Source: Gaiellaceae bacterium (lineage in GTDB: Bacteria; Actinomycetota; Thermoleophilia; Gaiellales; Gaiellaceae). Taken from it: a stretch of 64,000 nucleotides of DNA. The notes beneath the pieces are model-generated. The model searched no databases, was not told where the DNA came from, and saw nothing but the letters and a program-made list of their open reading frames with translations. The DNA lies in the NCBI GenBank assembly GCA_026002995.1, contig BPGK01000001.1:1488001-1552000 (forward strand). Direction: 5' to 3'. Every line of letters begins with the position of its first letter. Position 1 is the stretch's first letter. Below are positions 16,086-23,803 of the stretch, in pieces. The translations under genes and the position numbers were made by a program.

Positions 16086-16330
16086 TCGTCTGCCTTGGGG
16101 GCTGCCTTCGTCGCGAGGATCTCGGTCAGGCGCTCGACGTCGGCGAGCTGCGCCTCCCCGGCGCTCACCTGCTCGCGCAGCCGAGCGACGAGCTCCGCGC
16201 GCAGGATGTCGATCCGACCGTGCAGGACCCTGCGCCTGAAGGAGATCTCGTCCTCCTCGCGCTCCAGGTCGCGGATCATCGAGCGGAGATCGTCGTCGCT
16301 CAACGTGGAGAGATCCGGAAGTGGTTCCAC
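16082..16330 (-). CDS. RsiG-like coiled-coil protein with c-di-GMP-type motif
   Basis: An 82-residue, almost entirely helical protein. Residues Glu26, Ser30, Arg33, His37 and Asp41 fit the spacing E-x3-S-x2-R-x3-Q-x3-D, the c-di-GMP-binding signature of the actinobacterial anti-sigma factor RsiG, with His replacing Gln. Only one copy is present, as described for the homodimeric Rubrobacter form. No WhiG-type sigma gene is in this window, so the partner is unknown. It precedes the garA-like gene with a 4-bp overlap and follows pgsA by 59 bp. Confidence 0.65.
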   Translation of the reverse strand: MEPLPDLSTLSDDDLRSMIRDLEREEDEISFRRRVLHGRIDILRAELVARLREQVSAGEAQLADVERLTEILATKAAPKADE

Positions 16331-16389
16331 CGCTCACCTTTCCTCGTGGGTCACCTGAGTAAAGCAGCAGCCGATCCGAGGGGTCAACC

Positions 16390-16983
16390 TCAGCTTGAGG
16401 CTTTTGTCTCCGATTCGGCGTGTGCCGCGCGCTCCCTCCCCGCTCGGCGCAGGACGTCGAGCGCCTGCGCCGCGTACTGGGCTCCGGCTGCGAGCGCGAG
16501 CGCGATGCCGACCCAGAGCAGCGCGAGCGCCCACGTCGTCCCCTCGGGCGTCACGAGCACGAAGCCGAGTGCCGCGTAGAGGACCCAGGTCGCGAGCTTT
16601 CCGAGCTGCGTGACGTCGAGGACGAGCCCGCGGGGCGCGAGCACCTTGTACCCCACGACGAGCGTGAGGTCGCGGGCGACCACGACGAGCGCGGCGAGGA
16701 GTGGGATCCGACCGCTCGCCCACATGAGGAGGACCGCGGTGTCGATCATCAGCCGGTCGGCGAGGGGGTCGGCGACCTTCCCGAACGCCGACTCGACTCG
16801 CCAGCGCCTCGCGAGCCACCCGTCGAGCTGATCGGTCGCAGCGGCGGCGGCGAAGAACACGCCCGCCCCCCACGCCGGCCCGTCTCCCGCGCGCAGGAAG
16901 AGCCAGGCGAAGATCGGGATCGCAACGAAGCGGGCGACCGTCAGGCTGTTCGGGATCCGGCGCCGTGTCCGTTCCCAGCTCAC
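16390..16983 (-). CDS. CDP-alcohol phosphatidyltransferase (phosphatidylglycerophosphate synthase type)
   Basis: A 197-residue membrane enzyme transferring a phosphatidyl group from CDP-diacylglycerol to an alcohol such as glycerol-3-phosphate. The full CDP-alcohol motif DxxDGxxARx8Gx3Dx3D is present, from TDQLDGWLARR through GKVADPLADR. About five hydrophobic segments. The opening RRRIPNSLTVARFVAIP is typical of PgsA. The exact alcohol cannot be settled from sequence; cdsA at 34.3-35.1 kb makes the donor. The GTG is 6 nt after TAGGGT. Confidence 0.85.
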   Translation of the reverse strand: MSWERTRRRIPNSLTVARFVAIPIFAWLFLRAGDGPAWGAGVFFAAAAATDQLDGWLARRWRVESAFGKVADPLADRLMIDTAVLLMWASGRIPLLAALVVVARDLTLVVGYKVLAPRGLVLDVTQLGKLATWVLYAALGFVLVTPEGTTWALALLWVGIALALAAGAQYAAQALDVLRRAGRERAAHAESETKASS

Positions 16984-16989
16984 GACCGA

Positions 16990-17009
16990 ACCCTACGCGC
17001 TGCTAGCGT
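16990..17009. promoter_or_regulatory. Divergent leaderless promoters for pgsA-type gene and HutF-like gene
   Basis: In the 34 bp between opposing GTG starts are minus-strand TAGGGT (16995-16990, 6 nt before 16983) and plus-strand TAGCGT (17004-17009, 8 nt before 17018). No ribosome-binding sites. Confidence 0.45.
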
Positions 17010-17017
17010 CGCGCATC

Positions 17018-18034
17018 GTGGCCGACACGCTCTCGCTGCCGGGCTTCGTCAACGCCCACACCCACACCTTCCAACGCGCGCTGCGCGGGCGCGCCGCCGG
17101 CGCCGACTTCTGGGCCTGGCGGGAGACGATGCTGGCGGAAGCCGAGCGGCAGACCGTCGAGACGGTGCGAAGCGGCTACGAGGCCGGCTTCCGCGAGATG
17201 CGCGCGGCGGGCTACACGGCGGTCGGCGAGTTCCACTACCTGGGAGCCGACGTCGCCCCGGCGGTCGTCGAGGCGGCCGCCGCCGCCGAGGTCGAGTTGA
17301 CTCTCCTCCACGTCGCCTACGCCCGCGGGGGCCTCCCGCGCTTCCGACAGGCCTCGGTCGCGGCGTACCTCGCGGAGGTGGAGGATCTCCGCGCGCGGGG
17401 GATCCGCGTCGGGCTCGCCCCCCACTCCGTGCGGGCATGCCCGGCGGACTGGTTGCGCGAGATCGGACGCTACGCCGCACGCGAGGGGCTTCCGCTCCAC
17501 GTCCACGCCGACGAGCAGCCGCGTGAGATCGAGGAGTGCCTGGCCGAGCACGGCTGTCGCCCGATTGAGCTCCTCGCGCGCACGGACTGCCTCGGACCGC
17601 ACGTCACCATCGTCCATGCCACGCATGCGGACGGCGCGGAGCTCGACCTCCTCGCCTCCACGGGCGCGTCGGTGTGCGTCTGTCCGACGACGGAAGCCGA
17701 CCTCGCCGACGGCTTCGTTCCGGCCGCGCGGATGCGAGCTCGCCGAATCCCGCTCTGCATCGGCTCCGACTCGAACGTGCGGATCGACCCGCTCGAGGAG
17801 CTTCGAGAGCTCGAGGGGATCGCGCGCCGACAGACGGGAACGCGTGGCGTGTTCTCCACCGACGACCTCCTCTCCATCGGCTCCGAGCGAGGCGCGCGGG
17901 CGCTCGGCATCGACGCCTGGCCCGGGGTTGCCGTCGAGCTGACTCATTCCGTCCTGACCGACGTCGCCGTCGAGCGGGTTCCCGCCGTCCTGATCTCGAG
18001 CTGCTCTGCCGACGTCTTCGCGCCCCCGACCTGA
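17018..18034 (+). CDS. HutF-like amidohydrolase, short form
   Basis: Amidohydrolase closest to N-formimino-L-glutamate deiminase of histidine breakdown. Metal ligands are visible: HxH in FVNAHTHTFQRALRGR, HVHADEQ, IVHATHAD and Asp in CIGSDSNVRIDP; CPTTEADLADGF is also HutF-like. At 338 residues it is about 110 shorter than typical HutF: the protein begins almost at the first metal site, lacking most of the N-terminal beta-sandwich, and the C-terminus is clipped. No other hut genes are nearby, so the substrate may differ. Confidence 0.75.
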   Translation: MADTLSLPGFVNAHTHTFQRALRGRAAGADFWAWRETMLAEAERQTVETVRSGYEAGFREMRAAGYTAVGEFHYLGADVAPAVVEAAAAAEVELTLLHVAYARGGLPRFRQASVAAYLAEVEDLRARGIRVGLAPHSVRACPADWLREIGRYAAREGLPLHVHADEQPREIEECLAEHGCRPIELLARTDCLGPHVTIVHATHADGAELDLLASTGASVCVCPTTEADLADGFVPAARMRARRIPLCIGSDSNVRIDPLEELRELEGIARRQTGTRGVFSTDDLLSIGSERGARALGIDAWPGVAVELTHSVLTDVAVERVPAVLISSCSADVFAPPT

Positions 18035-18113
18035 GCGCCGAGGGGCTCGCGGGACGGAGGAGCGCAGCCCTCAGCCGCCGCGAAGCCGCAGCGCTTCAGG
18101 CATCTCCCTTCGC

Positions 18114-18147
18114 GGAGGGGGGATCGGCTCCTGCCGATCCCCCCTCC
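18114..18147. terminator. Strong bidirectional hairpin terminator
   Basis: Perfect 15-bp stem GGAGGGGGGATCGGC with TCCT loop and its exact complement, between the convergent HutF-like and DsrE-like genes. No T-run follows, but the stem is the most stable in the window. Confidence 0.8.
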
Positions 18148-18165
18148 TGAGCATCGGCCTAGCGC

Positions 18166-18675
18166 CTACGTGAAGATGATCTGCGCGCCGGCGCTGCGCT
18201 CGTAGAACTCGCCGACCGTGAGGATGCCGTCGAGCTCGGGGACGAAGTCGTCCTCAGTCAGGCCGAACATCTCGACGGTCGCTTGGCAGGCGTAGATCCC
18301 GCCACCCGAGTCGTGGATCAGCTCGATGAACTCGCCGACCGGCGGAATGTCGAGCTTCTCCATCTGGCGGCTCATCATCTTCGTCGCAAGCCAAGACATG
18401 CCTGGGATCGCGCCGACGAGCGTCGGCAGGTGCATCCCCGGGTTACCCACGGTCGCGACCTTGATCTTCGCCTGCCGATCCTTGCGGATGGCGTCGAGCC
18501 CGAAGAAGGTGAAGAAGAGGTCGGCTTCGATCCCCTCCATGCGGGCGCCGTTGGCCATGATCAGCCCCGGGTAGATGCCCTCGAGCGAGCCGTGCGAGAC
18601 GACGATGCTCACCTTCTCGATCGGCTCACGCCCCACCTTCTCCTCTTGCTCGGGCGCTTGCAGCAGCTCCACCAT
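18166..18675 (-). CDS. DsrE/DsrF-like (DsrE2-type) sulfur-relay protein
   Basis: A 169-residue DsrE-fold protein. Key segments are VSIVVSHGSLEGIYPGLIMA, DLFFTFFGLDAI, the M-rich loop SWLATKMMSRQMEKLDIP and a conserved Cys in GGGIYACQATVEMFGL. DsrE-type proteins carry persulfide sulfur. ATG 18675 is preceded by GGAGG at good spacing. Last of three genes (SQR-like, DsrC-like, DsrE-like) separated by 12 and 25 bp, so all are likely co-transcribed. Confidence 0.88.
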   Translation of the reverse strand: MVELLQAPEQEEKVGREPIEKVSIVVSHGSLEGIYPGLIMANGARMEGIEADLFFTFFGLDAIRKDRQAKIKVATVGNPGMHLPTLVGAIPGMSWLATKMMSRQMEKLDIPPVGEFIELIHDSGGGIYACQATVEMFGLTEDDFVPELDGILTVGEFYERSAGAQIIFT

Positions 18676-18700
18676 GGTCGACCTCCCTCGACTACTCGAT

Positions 18701-19015
18701 CTAGATGCACCCGCGGGGCTTCGGGATCCCGCCGATCTTCGCGGCGAGCTTCGCAGGCCCCTTCGGAAACAACTGGTACAGCTCCTTGATCGGGACCCCC
18801 GACTCCTTGCCGAGGGAGCGGATGGAGGGCGCACTCCCGGTCTCCAGGTAGCGGTTGCGCATGAACTGTACGACCTGCCAGTGCGCGGGCGTCAGCTCGA
18901 TGCCGTTCTCGCGCGCGATCTCCTCGGCGACCTCACGCGTCCACTGCGACGGGTCGACGAGGAAGCCTTCGGCGTCCCGCTCGACGGGCGTGCCTGCGAT
19001 CTCGGTCGTTGTCAT
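18701..19015 (-). CDS. DsrC/TusE-family protein with single C-terminal cysteine
   Basis: A 104-residue DsrC-fold protein ending PKPRGCI, so the penultimate swinging-arm Cys (Cys103) is present. The second redox Cys of true DsrC, about ten residues earlier, is Ala (GPAKLAAKIGG), as in TusE or regulatory DsrC-like proteins. It may therefore relay persulfide sulfur rather than form the DsrC trisulfide (inference). ATG preceded by GAGGAG. Between the SQR-like and DsrE-like genes. Confidence 0.88.
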   Translation of the reverse strand: MTTTEIAGTPVERDAEGFLVDPSQWTREVAEEIARENGIELTPAHWQVVQFMRNRYLETGSAPSIRSLGKESGVPIKELYQLFPKGPAKLAAKIGGIPKPRGCI

Positions 19016-19027
19016 CGTCGTCTCCTC

Positions 19028-20278
19028 TCACACGTGCTCTGGGTGGTGTTCTTTGCCGTGGCTCGGCATCTGCGCCGAGATCCCCGGGAGGTCGCGCCCG
19101 GGCAGGAGCGCGTGCCAGTAGAGCCACTGGAACATGAGCTTCCCGAGGTGGTTCAGCCTCGACTCCTTCAGGAGCGGGAGCGGGCCGACCGCGCTCGGGA
19201 ACCGCCCGGGAAGCGGCTCGGTCTCGTAGTTGAAGTCGATCAAGAGCGCCTTGCCGAAGCCGGTTTCGATGAAGCAGTTCGCGTGCCCGTCGTAGCTCGC
19301 GTCGAGCTCCTCGCCGGCGAGGAAGCGACGAACGTTCTCGGTCAGGACCTCGCCCTCGAAGTGCGTCACCGAGCCGGCCTTCGAGATCGGGACGCCGGCC
19401 GCGTCACCGAGCGCGAAGACGTTCGGCCGCACGCGCGATTGCAGCGTGTGCGGGTCGACGGGAACGAAGCCGAGGTCGTCGCCGAGCCCCTCCGTTCGCG
19501 ACACGTACCCCGCCCCGGCGTGGAGGGGCACCGTGACGAGCAGGTCGAACGGCTCCTCCCGCTCGTCCCAGCTCACGATCTTCCCACCTGCGCCGTCGAC
19601 CTCCCCCACCGAGAACTCGGTGACGAGCTCGATGTGCTTCTCCTCGAGCAGGCCGGCGAGCCGCTCGGCGGCGACAGGCTTCGTGAACGCGGCGTCGAGC
19701 GGCGTGACGTAGGCGATGTCGACGTCTGCTCGGATCCCGCGCTCCGTGAAGTAGGCATCCGCGAGGAAGGCGAACTCGAGCGGCGCGACCGGGCACTTGA
19801 TGGGGAGGTCGACGATGTTGACCACGAGGCGTCCGCCGTCGAAGCGCTCGAGCGCCGCGGCGAGCTGCTCCGCGCCTGGGACGTCGTAGAAGGTAAACAT
19901 GCGCTCGCGCCAGCCGTCCCCGGTCAGCCCCTCCGTCTCCTCGGGCTGCAAACGGACGCCCGTCGCGACGATCAGCACGTCGTACGGGAGGCGGGTCCCG
20001 TCCGCCAGCTCGACCCGGTGCTCGTCGAGGTCCACCTGCTCCACCTCGGACTCGTAGAAGTTGACGTCCCTGCGGAACTGACGCCGCCTCGGACGGACGA
20101 TGTCCTCCACCCGAGCGAGGCCGAACGGCACGAACAGGAGTCCAGGCTGGTAGACGTGGCGATCGTCGCGATCGACGACCGAGATCGTCGCCTCCGACGC
20201 CGAATACACACGCCGTAAGCGGTTCGCGACCATCGTGCCGCCGGTTCCGCCGCCGAGGATGACGATGCGCTGGGGCAT
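19028..20278 (-). CDS. Sulfide:quinone oxidoreductase-family flavoprotein
   Basis: A 416-residue FAD/NAD-fold flavoprotein. The FAD site is VILGGGTGGTMVANRL with YDVLIVATG and FALGDAAGVP. Two cysteines match the redox pair of SQR: Cys162 in LPIKCPVAPLEF and one in GHANCFIETG. A C-terminal amphipathic segment (LMFQWLYWHALLPG) fits membrane association. It probably oxidises sulfide or a sulfane donor and hands sulfur to the DsrE/DsrC pair downstream. GTG 20284 two codons earlier is also possible; a TAAGAA sequence lies just upstream. Confidence 0.85.
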   Translation of the reverse strand: MPQRIVILGGGTGGTMVANRLRRVYSASEATISVVDRDDRHVYQPGLLFVPFGLARVEDIVRPRRRQFRRDVNFYESEVEQVDLDEHRVELADGTRLPYDVLIVATGVRLQPEETEGLTGDGWRERMFTFYDVPGAEQLAAALERFDGGRLVVNIVDLPIKCPVAPLEFAFLADAYFTERGIRADVDIAYVTPLDAAFTKPVAAERLAGLLEEKHIELVTEFSVGEVDGAGGKIVSWDEREEPFDLLVTVPLHAGAGYVSRTEGLGDDLGFVPVDPHTLQSRVRPNVFALGDAAGVPISKAGSVTHFEGEVLTENVRRFLAGEELDASYDGHANCFIETGFGKALLIDFNYETEPLPGRFPSAVGPLPLLKESRLNHLGKLMFQWLYWHALLPGRDLPGISAQMPSHGKEHHPEHV

Positions 20279-20386
20279 GGCCACTTCTTAGCACGCGCAC
20301 CTCGTCGTCGAAGCGGGGGATCTCCGGACCGCCCTGCGGCGTTCTACGGGGCGACGCCGGGGATGAAGCGTCTACAGTCGAGCCGG

Positions 20387-20773
20387 ATGTACCGCTTCGT
20401 GGAGCACACAGCGGAGCTCGAGCTCGAGCTCGAGGAGGAGTCGGCGGAGGGCGTCCTCCTGGAGGCGCTCCGCGCCTTCGCCGAGCTCACCGGCCGGGGC
20501 CGCGGCGCGCTCGTCGAACGGCCCGTCGACGTCGAGGCGCCCGATCTCCCCATGCTCCTCGCGGCGTGGCTCGAGGAGCTCCTGTTCCTGGCCGAGACGG
20601 AGCGGCTCCTGCCCGAGGACGCCGAGCTCTCGGTGCGCGGGGCCCGCGCGACCGGCATCGTGCGCGGCCGGCGAGGATCGCCTCGCCCGCTCGTCAAGGC
20701 GGTCACGCTCCACCGGCTCCGGCTCCGTCCGGACAACGGCGTCTGGCGCGGACGGGTGGTGCTCGATGTCTGA
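20387..20773 (+). CDS. Archease
   Basis: A 128-residue archease, which accelerates guanylylation and turnover of RtcB RNA ligase. The N-terminal MYRFVEHTAELELELEEES carries the metal-binding HTA-type motif, and the C-terminal segment has KAVTLHRL. ATG 20387 sits 8 nt after TACAGT; an in-frame ATG at 20363 is less likely. It overlaps the rtcB start by 8 bp, so chaperone and client are coupled. Confidence 0.9.
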   Translation: MYRFVEHTAELELELEEESAEGVLLEALRAFAELTGRGRGALVERPVDVEAPDLPMLLAAWLEELLFLAETERLLPEDAELSVRGARATGIVRGRRGSPRPLVKAVTLHRLRLRPDNGVWRGRVVLDV

Positions 20774-22184
20774 GCTCGTTCGAGTCGACGAGTGGACGTG
20801 GGAGATCCCGGCCTCGGCGCGGGACGACATGCGCGTCCCGGCGCGGATCTTCGCCGACGAGGAGATTCTCGCAGAGATCGCCGGCGACCTCTCACTCGAC
20901 CAGCTCCAGAACGTCGCGACGCTGCCCGGCGTGACGGGGGCCGCGATCGCGATGCCCGACATCCATCAGGGGTACGGCTTCCCGGTCGGCGGGGTAGCAG
21001 CCACCGAGCTCCCGGACGGCGTCGTCTCGCCCGGCGGGGTCGGATACGACATCAACTGCGGCGTCCGGCTGCTCGCGCTCCCGATCTCGGAGCGCGAGCT
21101 CGGTCCGCGGCGTGAGGCCCTCGTCCACGAGATCTCGCGGGCGATCCCGGCCGGCGCCGGCAAGCACGGTGGCGTCCGGCTCTCGGACGAGCACCTCGAC
21201 GCGGTGCTCCGCGACGGCCCACGGGCGCTCCCCGACGTGCGTCCTGACGACATCGAGCGAACGGAGTCGGAGGGACGACTCGACGGCGCGGAGCCTGCCG
21301 CCGTCTCCGAGCGGGCGCGGCTGCGCGGCCGCGACCAGCTCGGCACGATGGGCTCGGGGAACCACTTCGTCGAGCTGCAAGAGGTCGCGGAGGTGCTCGA
21401 TCCCGTGGCTGCGCGCGCCTTCGGGCTCGCGGCGGGACAGGTGACGGTTCTCATCCACTCCGGCTCGCGCGGCCTCGGCCACCAGGTGTGCACCGACTAC
21501 GTGAAGCTCATGGACGCGCGTCTGGCCGCGTACCGCATCCACCTCCCGGATCGGCAGCTCGCGTGCGCGCCGGCGTCGTCGCCCGAGGGCCGACGCTACC
21601 TCGGCGCGATGGCGGCGGCAGCGAACTTCGCCTGGGCGAACCGTCAGGCGATTGCGGACAGCGTCCGGCGGGCGGTTCGCACCGTGCTCGGCGACGCGGT
21701 CGCTGCTGGCACGGAGCAGGTCTACGACGTCGCCCACAACGTCGCCAAGGTCGAGGTCCACGGCGGAAAGCGGGTGTGCGTCCACCGCAAGGGCGCCACG
21801 CGGGCGTTCCCGGCGGGCTCGGAGGAGATCCCGGAGCGCTACCGCGATGTCGGACAGCCCGTCTTCATCCCCGGCTCGATGGGCACGGCGAGCTTCGTCC
21901 TCGTCGGCCAGCCGGGCGCCCTCGAGCGCTCGTTCGGGACGACCTGCCACGGGGCCGGCCGCCGTCTCTCGAGGACGGCTGCGCGCCGGCGAGTACACGG
22001 CAGCGAGCTTCGTCGCGAGCTCGAGGCGCGCGGGATCGTCGTGCGCTGCCCGTCACCGAAGGGGCTCGCCGAGGAGGCGCCGTTGGCGTACAAGGACGTC
22101 GATCGTGTCGTTCGGGTCGTCGAGAGAGCCGGGCTCGCCCGCCGCGTCGCCCGCCTCGTCCCGCTCGGCGTCGTCAAGGGATGA
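20766..22184 (+). CDS. rtcB: RNA-splicing ligase RtcB
   Basis: A 472-residue GTP/Mn-dependent ligase joining 2',3'-cyclic phosphate (3'-phosphate) and 5'-OH RNA ends. Signatures are MPDIHQGYGFPVGGVAA, GGVGYDINCGVRLL with the metal Cys, GSGNHFVELQ, HSGSRGLGHQV and the guanylylation motif CHGAGRRLSR. All catalytic regions are intact. Archease immediately upstream supports an RNA-repair role. Confidence 0.95.
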   Translation: MSELVRVDEWTWEIPASARDDMRVPARIFADEEILAEIAGDLSLDQLQNVATLPGVTGAAIAMPDIHQGYGFPVGGVAATELPDGVVSPGGVGYDINCGVRLLALPISERELGPRREALVHEISRAIPAGAGKHGGVRLSDEHLDAVLRDGPRALPDVRPDDIERTESEGRLDGAEPAAVSERARLRGRDQLGTMGSGNHFVELQEVAEVLDPVAARAFGLAAGQVTVLIHSGSRGLGHQVCTDYVKLMDARLAAYRIHLPDRQLACAPASSPEGRRYLGAMAAAANFAWANRQAIADSVRRAVRTVLGDAVAAGTEQVYDVAHNVAKVEVHGGKRVCVHRKGATRAFPAGSEEIPERYRDVGQPVFIPGSMGTASFVLVGQPGALERSFGTTCHGAGRRLSRTAARRRVHGSELRRELEARGIVVRCPSPKGLAEEAPLAYKDVDRVVRVVERAGLARRVARLVPLGVVKG

Positions 22185-22207
22185 TCTCGTGGAAGGAGGA
22201 CGTTGAC

Positions 22208-22777
22208 ATGGCCGTGGACGTGACCGAAGAGACCTTCGCCGACGCCGTCGTGGAGCGGTCGAAGTCGGTCCCGGTCGTCGTCGACTTCTGGGCGAACTGG
22301 TGCGGCCCCTGCCATGCGCTCGCACCCGTGCTCGAGCGCGCAGTCGCGGCGCGGGACGGCGCAGTCGAGCTCGCGAAGGTGGACGTGGACGCGAACCCGC
22401 GGCTCGCTGCGACGTTCGGCGTCCGCGGCATACCGGCGGTGAAGGCGTTCAAGGACGGGCGCGTCGTGGCTGAGTTCGTCGGAGCGCAGCCGGCCGCCGC
22501 GGTGGAGGCCTTCCTCGACGCCCTGCTCGCGCCCCCGCGCCTCGCCGGAATCATCGAGGAGCTTCGCGCGTCCGGCGAGCTGCCGGAGGTGCTCGCCGCC
22601 CTCGAGCGTGACGACCCCGAAGGCGCCCTCGAGCTCGTCGTCGGCGCAGTCCCGGACGCGGCTCCGGACGAGCGCGACCGCCTGCGCGAGATCGCGGTCG
22701 CGATCTTCGAGCAGCTCGGTCAGGACGACCCCGTGGCGTCTACCTACCGTCGGCGGCTCTCGGCCGCGCTCTACTGA
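22208..22777 (+). CDS. Thioredoxin-domain protein with TPR-like tail (CnoX/YbbN type)
   Basis: A 189-residue protein: an N-terminal thioredoxin domain with WCGPC (Cys32, Cys35) and cis-Pro GIPAVKAF, then about 80 helical residues (LAGIIEELRASGELPEVLAALE and later) resembling the TPR tail of the CnoX/YbbN holdases. Start ATG 22208 has GGAGG upstream. It follows rtcB by 23 bp, so may be co-transcribed. The 3' end overlaps the convergent hydrolase gene by 7 bp. Confidence 0.88.
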   Translation: MAVDVTEETFADAVVERSKSVPVVVDFWANWCGPCHALAPVLERAVAARDGAVELAKVDVDANPRLAATFGVRGIPAVKAFKDGRVVAEFVGAQPAAAVEAFLDALLAPPRLAGIIEELRASGELPEVLAALERDDPEGALELVVGAVPDAAPDERDRLREIAVAIFEQLGQDDPVASTYRRRLSAALY

Positions 22778-23760
22778 GCGACCGCGCGGCGGTAGCGCGT
22801 CGCCCAGCGGGCGGTGGCATCGAGGTACGCGCGCTGCGCGCCGAGACCGTACCGGCCCCACGCGCCGTCGTACGAAAGTCGTCCGACCTGCGGGAGCGCG
22901 GGCTCGATCTGCGTGCCCTCCTGCCACTCGTTGTAGCTCGTGATCGTGATCACGTCGGCACCCGCCTCGATGGCGGCTCTCCACATGCGGTCGTAGGTCG
23001 CACCGTGGAGCCGAGGCCGCACCTGACGGAGCTCCGTCGCGAGGCGCGCGTCGAAGCCCGGGCCCACGGAGGGCGCGCAGAGGAGCTCGAGGCGCCGCGC
23101 TTGGGCGCAGATGCGCCTGAACGAGGCACCGCGCCAGGTGACGATGTCGTACGTGTAGAGGCCGTCGAACCCGGACGCCTTCGCACGGCCGGCGAGACGC
23201 GTGTGTCCGAAAACACGGGCGTCGCCGTGGTCGGCCAACGCCTCGGCCCAGGCAGTGGCCGGGTCCCGCTCCGCGTCGTAGACGTAGAACTCGTCGTAGC
23301 CCTCCGAACGCAGGCGGGCGATGTCGTGCGCCGCCCGAGCCGGCGTACGTCCCCCGTAGGGCTCGAGGTGGATCGCGACCCGAAGCCCGTACCGTCGAGC
23401 CGCGTCGCGAACGAGCGGTAGCCGCTCCGCCTCGGGCGAGCCGAAGCCCCACCAGGAGATGACAACCGTGTCGACGCCGGCGGCGCTGATCTCGCGCATC
23501 TGCGCGTCGACAACCCGCGGGCTCGACGACGAGTACAGCCCCCGCTTCGGGTAGTAGGGCGTCGCGAGGATCTGCCGGCCCTCCCGCTCGACGTACCAGT
23601 GCGCCCAGACGCCGTCGCGCCCAGGGTTCGAGTACCAGGGGTAGTAGAAGATCGCGACCTCCCCGGGCGTCCGTACCGAGATCGAGCCGGCGGCCGAGGG
23701 CAGGACGCACGCGGCCGCGAGCGCAGCGACGAGCAGAGCGAGAGCACGGACCGAGGGCAT
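22771..23760 (-). CDS. Secreted GH99-like glycoside hydrolase
   Basis: A 329-residue protein with a signal peptide (hydrophobic ALALLVAALAAACVLPSAAG). The catalytic barrel resembles GH99/endo-mannosidase-like enzymes: AIFYYPWYSNPGRDGVWAHW, VVISWWGFGSP, VAIHLEPYGGR and ITITSYNEWQEGTQIEPA. The substrate is unknown; polysaccharide processing outside the cell is likely. Divergent from the oxidoreductase gene with 43 bp between. Confidence 0.85.
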   Translation of the reverse strand: MPSVRALALLVAALAAACVLPSAAGSISVRTPGEVAIFYYPWYSNPGRDGVWAHWYVEREGRQILATPYYPKRGLYSSSSPRVVDAQMREISAAGVDTVVISWWGFGSPEAERLPLVRDAARRYGLRVAIHLEPYGGRTPARAAHDIARLRSEGYDEFYVYDAERDPATAWAEALADHGDARVFGHTRLAGRAKASGFDGLYTYDIVTWRGASFRRICAQARRLELLCAPSVGPGFDARLATELRQVRPRLHGATYDRMWRAAIEAGADVITITSYNEWQEGTQIEPALPQVGRLSYDGAWGRYGLGAQRAYLDATARWATRYRRAVAQ

Positions 23761-23791
23761 CGCGCCGCCGGATGCTACCGACCAGGCTCGC

Positions 23792-23797
23792 TAGGAT
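23792..23797 (+). promoter_or_regulatory. Probable -10 of leaderless oxidoreductase gene
   Basis: TAGGAT 6 nt before GTG 23804. Minus-strand TAGCAT lies 11 nt before the divergent hydrolase ATG. Confidence 0.4.
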
Positions 23798-23803
23798 CGC
23801 CTC

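Noticed and set aside
18575-20218. Plus-strand open frame of about 550 codons opposite the sulfur operon
   Set aside because: Antisense shadow of the SQR-like, DsrC-like and DsrE-like genes.
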